NCBI GenBank assembly: GCA_020845475.1
Contig: JADLFN010000025.1
Location: 1 to 53,250, forward strand
Origin: Planctomycetota bacterium
Lineage (GTDB): Bacteria > Planctomycetota > UBA8742 > UBA2392
Direction: 5' to 3'
Length of the DNA stretch: 53,250 bases
In this document: piece after piece, positions 24,620 through 32,384 of the stretch
Position numbering within the stretch: position 1 is the stretch's first letter
How the letters are laid out: each line of letters starts with the position of its first letter
Notes under the pieces: generated by a model
What the model was told of the DNA's origin: nothing
What the model saw: only the letters and a program-made list of their open reading frames with translations
Database searches by the model: none
Translations under genes and position numbers: made by a program

Positions 24620-26026
24620 TTAATCCCGAAGGTCGGCGACGGCGCCCATGAATGCCGTATCCGTGAAGAGGCGTTCTTGCCCGACACGATCCTTCAAGTC
24701 CTTGGAACTACCTTTCCACCGGCACTCAAGGCCAGCTTGTTTGAGTCGTTTCTTCAAATTAGCCACCATGGGGGCCAAGCCGCGCGCCGATCCGGCTTTG
24801 CTCAGGTCGGCCAAGAATTCGGCCTCAGACCGAGAAATCGTGTCGAGCACAACGCCCGTTGAAAGTCTTGCCGTCGGCTTGCCTTTGGGACCTTCAAGGA
24901 CGATCGCCACCTTGATATCTGCTGTCGGATCGGACGCAGCTACTTCCGACAACCGGTCCAACAAGAACGCCGCTGCCAGCGCATAGCGCTCCACGCGTGC
25001 GTTCGGGAGCGACGTGGCCTGCCTTTCCGAGATGACCCAATCGTGCATGTGGGGCACAACGCCTATAACCAAATTGGCCTCGCGCGGAAAACCGTGCAGC
25101 GGTTTCGGAGTAGTCCTTGGCCACCAACGAAGAAAATGCGGGCTCAACGCATCAAACCATTCTTCGGCCGCGGCCAGGTCTGCAGCGGTCGAAGCATGAT
25201 TCAAACGCAGCTTCACAACGCGGTCGAGACAATGGGCCACTAACCAAGGGTTGTCCGATTGGCCTGCTAGCAGCCGATCATACCCTGCTTTGAAAACGGC
25301 TCTGATTACCGGCTGTGATGCCGCCTTGATGGCCTGGCTCGCCGCCCAGCAGTAGCCGGAAACTCGGGCCGCTGCACATATCGCGTCGTAGTCTCCCATG
25401 AAGTCGGCGAGGCCGCGGGGATTTCGAACCCCCGGACCATCGGGCGTGCTTCGGTCTGCGCCGATGGCCTCCCACAAAGGTCTGCCGTGGGGAAGTTCGT
25501 TTACGTGTACGAGCCGAGAGCGCCACTGCGCGAACACTACGCAAAAATGGGCGCGGAGCGGGGCATCGAAACTCAAGAGGTTTCGCACCAACCTCGGATG
25601 GAACTCGTTGTCCCCGCTGCGAGGAAGTCTTTCTTCCTCGTCCAACTGGAGGAGTGCAAGAATGTGTTCTTCGAAGGCCGCGTCAAAACTTGCCTCTGAC
25701 TCGACAAGTGCTTCTTGAGCGCGGCTCGTAAATGCGCGGATTTTCCGTCGTTCGTTGATCTCGTGCACGTGAAGTTCAGCCAATACGCGCGGCCCAAATG
25801 TTTCCCAGTTGTCCAGCAGCCAATGCACAAAACGCCAGTACTGCTTGTTTTCAAGCGCTACGCCCGGAACGGGCCTCATTTCTTCCGGAACCCGTTTCCA
25901 TGCATCCATAAGTTGGTTGAGTGCTGGCAAACTTCTCTCCGCGTTGCAATGTTCCGCCATTCCAAACGACTTTGAATCTGGCGTTGCACTTACAGAGTCC
26001 CTGACCAACTTCCCGCCAGTCAACAA
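24620..26026 (-). CDS. Hypothetical protein near the tRNA
   Basis: This frame encodes up to 468 residues from a TTG at 26026; an ATG at 25960 (MAEHCNAERSLPALNQLMDAW) would give 446. Neither has a good ribosome binding site. The protein is soluble, mostly helical and rich in Ala, Arg and Trp: FVHWLLDNWETFGPRVLAEL, FDAAFEEHILALLQLDEEER, FGPRV, then a C-terminal region with VERYALAAAFLLDRLSEVAA, beta strands IKVAIVLEGPKGKPTARL, and KKRLKQAGLECRWKGSS. No integrase (no R..H.R..Y), helicase or nuclease motif is visible. Its place between the tRNA and the excisionase-like gene suggests an element-specific role. The family is not recognised. Confidence 0.65.
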   Translation of the reverse strand: MLTGGKLVRDSVSATPDSKSFGMAEHCNAERSLPALNQLMDAWKRVPEEMRPVPGVALENKQYWRFVHWLLDNWETFGPRVLAELHVHEINERRKIRAFTSRAQEALVESEASFDAAFEEHILALLQLDEEERLPRSGDNEFHPRLVRNLLSFDAPLRAHFCVVFAQWRSRLVHVNELPHGRPLWEAIGADRSTPDGPGVRNPRGLADFMGDYDAICAAARVSGYCWAASQAIKAASQPVIRAVFKAGYDRLLAGQSDNPWLVAHCLDRVVKLRLNHASTAADLAAAEEWFDALSPHFLRWWPRTTPKPLHGFPREANLVIGVVPHMHDWVISERQATSLPNARVERYALAAAFLLDRLSEVAASDPTADIKVAIVLEGPKGKPTARLSTGVVLDTISRSEAEFLADLSKAGSARGLAPMVANLKKRLKQAGLECRWKGSSKDLKDRVGQERLFTDTAFMGAVADLRD

Positions 26027-26130
26027 GAATTCTTCGAATGACCGAAGATGAGGAGGCCAGCAGTTGCGGATGTTCTGTTCCGTCGAAACGGGTGCGATGC
26101 ACCTACGGCGATGGGAGGGATGAAAAATAA

Positions 26131-26150
26131 CTGATACAATATCTGATACA
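26131..26150. promoter_or_regulatory. Direct repeats upstream of leftward genes
   Basis: CTGATACA occurs twice, 12 bases apart (26131 and 26143), with GATACAATATC between forming a small palindrome. It sits in the AT-rich interval between the tRNA and the leftward gene at 24620, where a promoter and operator would be expected. Confidence 0.4.
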
Positions 26151-26209
26151 GTAGGTTTGTCGTTTTTTGGTGAAACCTTGGAAGTGGCTCTACAAGCCGA
26201 TTTGATTGG

Positions 26210-26283
26210 TGGGCCCGCCGGGACTCGAACCCGGAACCAAAGGATTATGAGTCCTCTGCTCTAACCGATTGAGCTACAGGCCC
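26210..26283 (-). tRNA. tRNA with anticodon CAT (Ile2 or elongator Met)
   Basis: The 74-base cloverleaf is complete: acceptor GGGCCTG/CGGGCCC, D-arm GCTC/GAGC, anticodon stem GAGGA/TCCTT with loop CTCATAA, T-arm CCGGG-TTCGAGT-CCCGG, discriminator A; CCA is not encoded. The anticodon CAT can be elongator Met or the lysidine-modified Ile that reads AUA. The ...GGACTCATAATCC... stem and the TTGGTT variable region look more like Ile2, but this is not decisive. Its 3' end faces the mobile-looking region, the usual orientation for tRNA-targeted integration. Confidence 0.95.
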
Positions 26284-26329
26284 ACGCGCGCACAAGGGTA
26301 TGCGGGCGGCTTGCTCTCGCAAGGGCGCG

Positions 26330-28471
26330 TTACTTGGCAAAGCGCAGCTCGCTTTCCTTGATCTCGTGTTTCCAGAGTTCTTTGCCGGTTTTGTCGTGGG
26401 CGCTGAGGGTCAACGTTCTCTCGTTGTCCTGGCCGCTGACTTTGATCTTGCCGTAGTGGCGCGTGTTGGTGACCCAGGTGCCCGGCACTCGCGCCTTGTT
26501 TTCAGCCTCAGGCTCAAAGCGGCCCGGACCGGCGGTCAGCGGGCTTGAGGTGAATTCATAGAGCGGGTAGGCGCCCTCGCGCTCGATCTTGAGCAGCTCG
26601 CCCGCGTGGCGGTCGCCGCTTAGCGTGACCACGCCGGGAATCTTCGACGCCCGCAGGAAATCCGCCAGCTCCCGCTGCTCGGCGAGGAATTTCCCAAAGC
26701 ACTCGAAGTTCGTGGCCGGGTTGAACATCTGCCCGCCGCACACCACAAACTTGAACGCGGCTTTGCTCGTGATCAGCCCATCCTTGAGCCATTGCAGTTG
26801 CGCCTTGCCCAGCATTTCGCGCTCGCCTTCAGGCAGTTTGTCCGGCGCGCGCCACCAGCGGTCGTCGAGCATGAAGAACTCGCAATCGCCCCATTCAAAG
26901 CGCGAGCACACGCCCTCGCCATTGAGTCCGTAGTTCACGCCGGGCCAGTAGTCCTTGAAAATGCGCTGCGAGGCATCCTTGAGCCGGAAGCTGCGATCGC
27001 TGTCGTTGGGGCCATAATCGTGGTCATCCCACGTGGCGTAATGGTGCGTAGCCGCAAGCAGCGGCTGCAGCTCTTTGCAGGCGCGGGTGTGGCGATAGCG
27101 CTTGCGCATCGCCTCTTCCGTCAGCCAGTCGGCCTCACGGTGATAGACGTTGTCGCCCAGCCAGAGCATGAAATCGGGCTTTTCGGCGGCAACGGCGCCC
27201 AGCAACTCATATTCCGCGCCATAGGGCTTGCCGGGCCGGTCGAAGGGCTCGTCGTTGACATACATGCACGAACCAAAGGTGAACGTGAAATCGGGGGCGG
27301 GGCCGCGCCAGCGCCAGATGGGTTGCGTCTGGAACTCCAGGGCGTAATCAAACTTCAAGAGCGTGCCGTTGAGCCACACCTCGTAGGCGTAGCGCGTGCC
27401 GGGCACCAGATCCGCGAGTTGGATCGATGCAATATGATCGAACTCGGCGCGCGTGTTTACACTCTCAGTTTCCAACACCAGTTCCGGCTTGTCCTTGGGC
27501 CAAAAACGCAGGCGCACACTCGCCTCACCTACCGTTTGCAGCCAGATCACGGTCTCGGTCATTTCGCTGTAGCCGAGCATCGGGCCGGCGCTGAGCAGTT
27601 TGTGCGCGTCAGTAATCGGCGCGCCACCGGCAAGGTCGAGCCGGGCGCGTTTGCGCGCGACTTTTTCTTCGATACTGAGCGCGAACTTGTAGTCGTAAAG
27701 CGAGGCTTCCCAATCGCCGTACATGGCGTTGGGCAGCACGATCCAGCGCGTGCCGAACCAGTCAGCGTACTTGGCGCAAAGTTCGTTGCGCTTCTCGGTC
27801 GTGGCCTTGTTGAACTCGCTGCTGAAATCGGTGAGCTGGTCGCCGCACTGGAGAAGCACGCGGTACGTCGCGCACACCTGTTTGCGGCGCGGGCCTTTGA
27901 CGCTCACGCCCTGCTCGCGGCACAGCACCGTCTCCACGCCATCGGTCATGGGGAATCCGAGCTCTTTGAGGTTGGCGCGGGTTTCTTCGCGCACGTCGCT
28001 GTCGCGGTTGGTCACAAAGAAAACGGTGCAGCCCTTTTCAGCGGCAAACTTGCAGAACTCCAGCGCACCGGGCACGGCCTTGGCCTTGCGCTCGCGGCAC
28101 CAGGGCAGCCATGTGGCGGTGCCGTATTCGCCGCCGCCTTCGATCAGCCGCGCTTCGTAGGCGGAGTTATCGAGCGCCGTTTCATCGGCGTCGAGAATCA
28201 CCGCGGGCGGCAGATCGCCAAAGGCGCCGCTTTGCTCCGTTGCCGCACTCCAGGTTTTATCGGCGAGCGCCTTTTCCAACTGCATGCGGCCTTGCGCGTA
28301 ACTGGCAATGCACAGCGCGCGATACTCGGCGGCTGTTTGCGCATAAAGCGTGGCGTGCAGCAGTTCGTGCGTGCCGGCTTCGCGCGACGGTTGAGCCGTT
28401 TCTTGCGCAACACCCGGAACAAGAAAGGCTATGGCGGCCAAAAGGGGTGCCGCGAGAATCAGGCGTTTCAT
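26330..28471 (-). CDS. Secreted acid phosphatase-PhoD fusion
   Basis: This gene encodes 713 residues from the ATG at 28471 (MKRLILAAPLLAAIAFLVPG), with GGAG six bases upstream and a signal peptide. Residues about 35-270 are a class B/e(P4)-type HAD acid phosphatase: the nucleophile motif ILDADETALDN (DADET at 94-98), VFFVTNRD and GDQLTDF. Residues about 300-710 are a PhoD-type metallophosphatase: FTFGSCMYVN, LWLGDNVYHRE, ATWDDHDYGPND, LDDRWWR and SGDRHAGE supply the metal ligands. Both halves release phosphate from organic esters, so the fusion is a two-headed exported phosphatase for phosphate scavenging. I regard this domain pairing as unusual. It follows tsaC by 27 bases in one transcript. 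Confidence 0.9.
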   Translation of the reverse strand: MKRLILAAPLLAAIAFLVPGVAQETAQPSREAGTHELLHATLYAQTAAEYRALCIASYAQGRMQLEKALADKTWSAATEQSGAFGDLPPAVILDADETALDNSAYEARLIEGGGEYGTATWLPWCRERKAKAVPGALEFCKFAAEKGCTVFFVTNRDSDVREETRANLKELGFPMTDGVETVLCREQGVSVKGPRRKQVCATYRVLLQCGDQLTDFSSEFNKATTEKRNELCAKYADWFGTRWIVLPNAMYGDWEASLYDYKFALSIEEKVARKRARLDLAGGAPITDAHKLLSAGPMLGYSEMTETVIWLQTVGEASVRLRFWPKDKPELVLETESVNTRAEFDHIASIQLADLVPGTRYAYEVWLNGTLLKFDYALEFQTQPIWRWRGPAPDFTFTFGSCMYVNDEPFDRPGKPYGAEYELLGAVAAEKPDFMLWLGDNVYHREADWLTEEAMRKRYRHTRACKELQPLLAATHHYATWDDHDYGPNDSDRSFRLKDASQRIFKDYWPGVNYGLNGEGVCSRFEWGDCEFFMLDDRWWRAPDKLPEGEREMLGKAQLQWLKDGLITSKAAFKFVVCGGQMFNPATNFECFGKFLAEQRELADFLRASKIPGVVTLSGDRHAGELLKIEREGAYPLYEFTSSPLTAGPGRFEPEAENKARVPGTWVTNTRHYGKIKVSGQDNERTLTLSAHDKTGKELWKHEIKESELRFAK

Positions 28472-28498
28472 GTTTGCTCCAGTTCTTGACGGCACGGG

Positions 28499-29557
28499 TC
28501 AGGAGACCCGTGCTGCAGATGCCCGTTTCAGGCGGTCGTTGATAGCACGGCCCAGGCCCTGGTCGGGAAATTTCTGGGTGAAGATTGCTTTAAGCCCGCG
28601 TTTGGCGCACAGCGCATCAAGCTCGCGCATCGCGGCAAACAATTTCTGCGCGGCTTCGTTGAGATCGCCGAGCGGCGAAAGCACGCGCTGCTGGTCGGCG
28701 GGAACGCCCGCGAGTTCCTTCTTATATAGAAGCAGCGCGACTTCACCGGGGGCGTAGCCTCGCTGGGCATAGCCGAGATCGTCGAAGTAAAGGGGCGCAC
28801 TGGGCGCGTAATGGCTTTCGAGATTGCCCGGTGCAAGCGGCTTGGCGCCCGATGGCGCGTGTGCGACGTTCCCGATTGCGGCCTCGATATCTTCTTGCCG
28901 CAAGCCGCCCAGGCGCAAAATCGCGGGCGCGCCGGCCACTTCGCCCACGATCGTGCTCTCAAGGCCGATGCCGCAAGGCCCGCCGTCGAGCACATAGGAA
29001 ATCTTGCCGCCGAGTTGATCGACCACGTGCTGTGCCGTGGTCGGGCTGACTCGCCCAAACAGGTTGGCGCTCGGCGCCGCCAGCGGAAAAGGCAGGCGCG
29101 CCAGCAGCTCCAGCGTCGCCAGATGGGCGGGGATGCGTAGCGCCACGGTGTCGAGCCCGCTCGTCACGATATCGGGGATGACTGGCTTGCGCGGCAGCAC
29201 CAGCGTCAGCGGCCCGGGCCAGAACGAGCGCGCGAGTTTCAGCGCCCAGACGGGAAGATCGCGCACGTAGGGATCGAGCATGCGGCGCAGATAGTCCTCG
29301 GCTTTGGCAACGTCGCGGCAGGGGCCCATGCTGGTCATGCCTGACATGGGGCTTTCGGGGCCCGAGCCCGCGCTCAGGTGCACAATCAGCGGGTCGAAGT
29401 GCGGGCGGTTCTTGACCTCGAAGATGCGCGCGACGGCCTTGGCGTTGAGCGCGTTGGCGGCCAGGCCATAGACGGTTTCCGTGGGGATGGCGACAAGCTC
29501 GCCCGCCTCCAGCAGCGACGCGGCTTTCTCAATATCGTGGCCCATCTCCGTGTGCAT
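28499..29557 (-). CDS. tsaC: Threonylcarbamoyl-AMP synthase (Sua5/TsaC)
   Basis: This gene encodes 352 residues, the long Sua5 form with a C-terminal Sua5 domain. The enzyme makes threonylcarbamoyl-AMP from threonine, bicarbonate and ATP for the t6A37 modification of tRNAs reading ANN codons. GELVAIPTETVYGLAANA, VKNRPHFDPLIVHL, PFPLAAPSANLFGRVSPT and GIGLESTIV are the YrdC/Sua5 signature strings. After PLIVHL there is an insertion of about 30 residues (SGSGPESPMSGMTSMG...) not usual in the family. The C-terminal domain begins near residue 235 (GNLESHYAPSAP). There is no Shine-Dalgarno; TAGATT lies six bases before the ATG, suggesting a leaderless mRNA. Confidence 0.93.
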   Translation of the reverse strand: MHTEMGHDIEKAASLLEAGELVAIPTETVYGLAANALNAKAVARIFEVKNRPHFDPLIVHLSAGSGPESPMSGMTSMGPCRDVAKAEDYLRRMLDPYVRDLPVWALKLARSFWPGPLTLVLPRKPVIPDIVTSGLDTVALRIPAHLATLELLARLPFPLAAPSANLFGRVSPTTAQHVVDQLGGKISYVLDGGPCGIGLESTIVGEVAGAPAILRLGGLRQEDIEAAIGNVAHAPSGAKPLAPGNLESHYAPSAPLYFDDLGYAQRGYAPGEVALLLYKKELAGVPADQQRVLSPLGDLNEAAQKLFAAMRELDALCAKRGLKAIFTQKFPDQGLGRAINDRLKRASAARVS

Positions 29558-29563
29558 ACGGTG

Positions 29564-29569
29564 AATCTA
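29564..29569 (-). promoter_or_regulatory. Leaderless-type -10 of tsaC
   Basis: TAGATT reads leftward six bases before the tsaC ATG, with no ribosome binding site between. Confidence 0.5.
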
Positions 29570-29571
29570 CT

Positions 29572-29656
29572 TTGGAGTGCGGCGGCTTGCCGCCGCTTTT
29601 GGGGAAAGCATACCTGAAGCGCCAAACCAAGGCGCCGGCAAGCCGGCACACTCCAA
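29572..29656. mobile_element. MITE/REP-like palindromic element
   Basis: The 85-base unit begins TTGGAGTG and ends CACTCCAA, exact inverted ends. Inside the left end is CGGCGGC-TT-GCCGCCG and near the right end GCCGGCAAGCCGGC, so each end can fold into its own hairpin. It fills the space between the divergent tsaC and floA genes. No transposase is encoded; it would be mobilised in trans, for example by a RAYT/TnpA-REP type protein. Confidence 0.6.
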
Positions 29657-29741
29657 TGGGCTACAATTCAGACCACGATTTGGAGTAGCAAGGCGCCTCG
29701 CGACAAACGACACTAGGCGCAGAACGAAACGGAGCCTGACC

Positions 29742-30782
29742 ATGAATACCCTCCTTATGCTTGCCGCAAACCCCGGTATTGGCGAATTGCTGGTCTTTGG
29801 CGGCGTTGCGCTGGCCGTGATTTTCTGCGTCGTCATCGTGATCCTGGCCTACAACGTGTTTGGCCTGTGGTTCCAGGCCATGATGAGCGGCGCGCACATC
29901 GGCATCGCCGAGCTCATCGCCATGCGCTTTCGCAAGGTTGACGTGCGGCGCATCGTCATGAACCGCATCCGCCTTGTAAAGGCGGCCGTTGAAGGCACCA
30001 CCAAAGAGCTGGAATCGCACCATCTTTCCGGCGGCGACGTGGACCGCGTGACGCTGGCGCTGATTGCCGCCGACCGCGCCGGCATCGAGCTTGATTTCAA
30101 GAAGGCCGCCGCCATTGACCTCGCCGGCCGCGACGTGCTCGACGCCGTGCAGACTTCCGTGCTGCCCAAGGTGATTGACGTGCCGGCAGCGGTCTCAGGC
30201 CGCACCACGATTGACGCCGTGGCCGGCAACGGCATTCAGTTGTGCGTTCGCGCGCGCGTTACAGTGCGCACGAACATTGCCACGCTCGTGGGCGGCGCCA
30301 CGGAAGAAACGATTATCGCCCGCGTGGGTGAAGGCATCGTTTCCGCCATTGGCAGCGCGCAAACGCACCTGCTCGTGCTCGAAAACCCGGACAAGATTTC
30401 GAAGGCGGTGCTGGGCAAGGGCCTCGACGCCGGCACGGCCTACGAGATTCTCTCGATCGACATTGCCGATGTCGATGTTGGCGAGAACATCGGCGCCAAG
30501 CTCAAGGCCGAGCAGGCCGAGGCTGACAAGCGCATGGCCCAGGCCGAAGCCGAAAAGCGCCGCGCCATGGCTATCGCCCATGAGCAGGAAATGAAGGCCA
30601 AGGTGCAGGAAAACCGCGCCGTGGTGGTGCTGGCCGAAGCCGAGATTCCCAAGGCCATGGCCGACGCCCTGCGCGGCGGCAAGCTGGGCGTGATGGATTA
30701 CTACAACATGCAGAACGTGCAGGCCGATACGAGCATGAGGCAAAGCATCGCCGGCGACACCAAAGCATCGCCCACGGGCTAG
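29742..30782 (+). CDS. floA: Flotillin-like membrane scaffold FloA
   Basis: This gene encodes 346 residues, close to the 331 of Bacillus FloA. The ATG at 29742 has GGAG seven bases upstream; a longer frame runs back through the palindromic element and is rejected. The N-terminal hydrophobic hairpin (about 12-35) is followed by [20 protein letters not shown] and a SPFH domain ([31 protein letters not shown]). The C-terminal Glu/Ala-rich heptads ([20 protein letters not shown]) form the coiled coil for oligomers. FloA organises membrane microdomains. TACAAT at 29662-29667 is a likely -10, giving a leader of about 70 bases. The next gene starts 15 bases downstream and is its likely partner. Confidence 0.93.
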   Translation: MNTLLMLAANPGIGELLVFGGVALAVIFCVVIVILAYNVFGLWFQAMMSGAHIGIAELIAMRFRKVDVRRIVMNRIRLVKAAVEGTTKELESHHLSGGDVDRVTLALIAADRAGIELDFKKAAAIDLAGRDVLDAVQTSVLPKVIDVPAAVSGRTTIDAVAGNGIQLCVRARVTVRTNIATLVGGATEETIIARVGEGIVSAIGSAQTHLLVLENPDKISKAVLGKGLDAGTAYEILSIDIADVDVGENIGAKLKAEQAEADKRMAQAEAEKRRAMAIAHEQEMKAKVQENRAVVVLAEAEIPKAMADALRGGKLGVMDYYNMQNVQADTSMRQSIAGDTKASPTG

Positions 30783-30797
30783 CGAACGGGAGAGCAC

Positions 30798-31223
30798 ATG
30801 TTGGCCGCGTTTGACTTCGGACCTTGGGGAACACTGGCGATCATTTTCGTCGGGGTGGTCGTGTTCCTTGTGGTTCAGGCCGCCAAAGCGCAGGAAAAGA
30901 AGCGCGCGAATCTGCGCCCCCACGCGCGGGTGCCGCAGCGTTACCAGCCGCCGCCCATGCCGCGCCTGCACTCGGGCAAAGCGCCGCGCCCGGTGGTGGC
31001 GGCGCCGCCCATGGAAGATGTTGATTCCGATGAAGCCACCGAAGTGGCCGAGAATCTGGCGCAGGGCTACCTTGAAGTGGCGCAGTCCAAGACGCTGGTG
31101 AAGCCGGAAGAAAAAGCCGTAGCGGCCAAGCCCGTGTTTTCGCTGCGCGACGCCGACGACATCCGCCGCGCGTTCATTCTCAATGAAGTGCTGGGCAAGC
31201 CCAAGGCCATGCGCAAGCGCTAA
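30798..31223 (+). CDS. Small membrane protein downstream of floA
   Basis: This gene encodes 141 residues. One membrane segment (about 9-28, GTLAIIFVGVVVFLVVQAA) is followed by a basic, Pro-rich cytoplasmic linker and a C-terminal module SLRDADDIRRAFILNEVLGK PKAMRKR. A closing '..R.A.i..EiLg.P.alR' motif appears at the C-terminus of various small bacterial membrane proteins, mostly unnamed. It probably works with FloA in the membrane, judged from the 15-base gap. The stop codons of this gene and convergent carA overlap by four bases. The function is unknown. Confidence 0.8.
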   Translation: MLAAFDFGPWGTLAIIFVGVVVFLVVQAAKAQEKKRANLRPHARVPQRYQPPPMPRLHSGKAPRPVVAAPPMEDVDSDEATEVAENLAQGYLEVAQSKTLVKPEEKAVAAKPVFSLRDADDIRRAFILNEVLGKPKAMRKR

Positions 31224-32368
31224 ACCTTCGCGGCCAGTGCGGCTTCGGCCATATCGTGGAATCTCTTGAACAAGTGCAGTGAATCGTGCGGGCCGGGGCT
31301 GGCCTCGGGGTGATATTGCACGCCGAACACAGGCAGGTTCTTGTGGCGGATGCCGCTGACCGTGTTGTCGTTAATGTTCATGTGCGTGACTTCAACATCG
31401 GCCGGCAGCGATTTCGGGTCCGTGGCAAAGCCGTGGTTCTGGCTGGTGATTTCGACTTTGCCTGTCGCGATTTCCTGCACCGGATGGTTGGCCGCGTGGT
31501 GGCCGAACTTGAGCTTGTAGGTCTTGCCGCCCATCGCCCACGTCAGCAACTGGTGGCCAAGGCAGATGCCGAATATGGGCAGCTTGCGCGCGATCAACCC
31601 TTTGACAACGCTGATCTCGTGCGGCAGCGCCGCGGGGTCGCCGGGGCCGTTGCTGAGAAACGCGGCTTCGGGGTTCCACGCCAGAATCTCTTCCAGTGAC
31701 GCGCGCGCGGGGAACACGCGCACTTTGAAGCCCGCCTGAACAAGGCAGCGCAGGATGTTTTTCTTCGCGCCGTAATCGATGGCGGCACAGCGGATGCCGC
31801 GCCCGGAGAACGGCGGCAGATTGAGCTTGTCAGCGAACTCGCTTTCGTAAGCCGCGTCAAAATCGTAGGCCTTGGCACAGCTCACTTCTTTCACGAGGTC
31901 CTGGCCCTCCATCTTCGGAGAGGCCAGCACTTCCTCGCGCAGCTTCTTGAGATCTTGGGCGGCTGCAATCACGCCGCGCATGGCGCCGTGCTGCCGCAAG
32001 TGCAGCGTCAGCGCGCGCGTGTCGAGGTCGTCAATGCCGGCCACGCCGCTGGCCTCGAGGAAGTCATTGAGCGAGCGTTCGCTGCGATGGCTGGAGGTAA
32101 TGCCCGAAAGTTCGCGGATCACGAAGCCCGCGAGCCAGAGTTTTTCGCACTCGTTGTCCTCGGGCGTGATGCCGTAGTTGCCCACCTGCGCCGCAGTCAT
32201 GCACACAATCTGCCCGGCGTAACTGGGATCGGTCAGCACTTCCTGATAGCCGGTGAGTGCGGTGTTGAACACGACTTCGCCAAAGCCCTTCTTCGGCGCG
32301 CCGAACAGGCGGCCCGTGAAGGCGGTTCCATCTTCAAGCAGGAGAACTCCGGCGGGTCTTTTGCGCAT
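31220..32368 (-). CDS. carA: Carbamoyl-phosphate synthase small subunit
   Basis: This gene encodes 382 residues, the normal length. CarA hydrolyses glutamine and passes ammonia to CarB for carbamoyl phosphate, feeding pyrimidine and arginine synthesis. The N-terminal domain has GEVVFNTALTGYQEVLTDPS and the class I amidotransferase domain has FLSNGPGDP, GICLGHQLL with the nucleophile cysteine, and VQYHPEASPGP with the catalytic His and Glu. No carB is adjacent. It has no ribosome binding site, but TACACT lies seven bases before the ATG, pointing to a leaderless transcript. Its end overlaps the convergent gene by four bases. Confidence 0.97.
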   Translation of the reverse strand: MRKRPAGVLLLEDGTAFTGRLFGAPKKGFGEVVFNTALTGYQEVLTDPSYAGQIVCMTAAQVGNYGITPEDNECEKLWLAGFVIRELSGITSSHRSERSLNDFLEASGVAGIDDLDTRALTLHLRQHGAMRGVIAAAQDLKKLREEVLASPKMEGQDLVKEVSCAKAYDFDAAYESEFADKLNLPPFSGRGIRCAAIDYGAKKNILRCLVQAGFKVRVFPARASLEEILAWNPEAAFLSNGPGDPAALPHEISVVKGLIARKLPIFGICLGHQLLTWAMGGKTYKLKFGHHAANHPVQEIATGKVEITSQNHGFATDPKSLPADVEVTHMNINDNTVSGIRHKNLPVFGVQYHPEASPGPHDSLHLFKRFHDMAEAALAAKV

Positions 32369-32375
32369 GGCGGTG

Positions 32376-32381
32376 AGTGTA
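32376..32381 (-). promoter_or_regulatory. Leaderless-type -10 of carA
   Basis: TACACT reads leftward seven bases before the carA ATG; TTCAAC lies 17 bases further upstream as a possible -35. Confidence 0.5.
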
Positions 32382-32384
32382 GCG

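Noticed and set aside
25415..25445. T-arm-like string TTTCGAACCCCC resembling a tRNA end or att site
   Set aside because: It lies inside the coding frame at 24620-26026 with no acceptor or anticodon arm around it and does not match the nearby tRNA.
26792..28489. 565-codon rightward frame
   Set aside because: It is antisense to the acid phosphatase-PhoD gene, whose catalytic motifs are clear.
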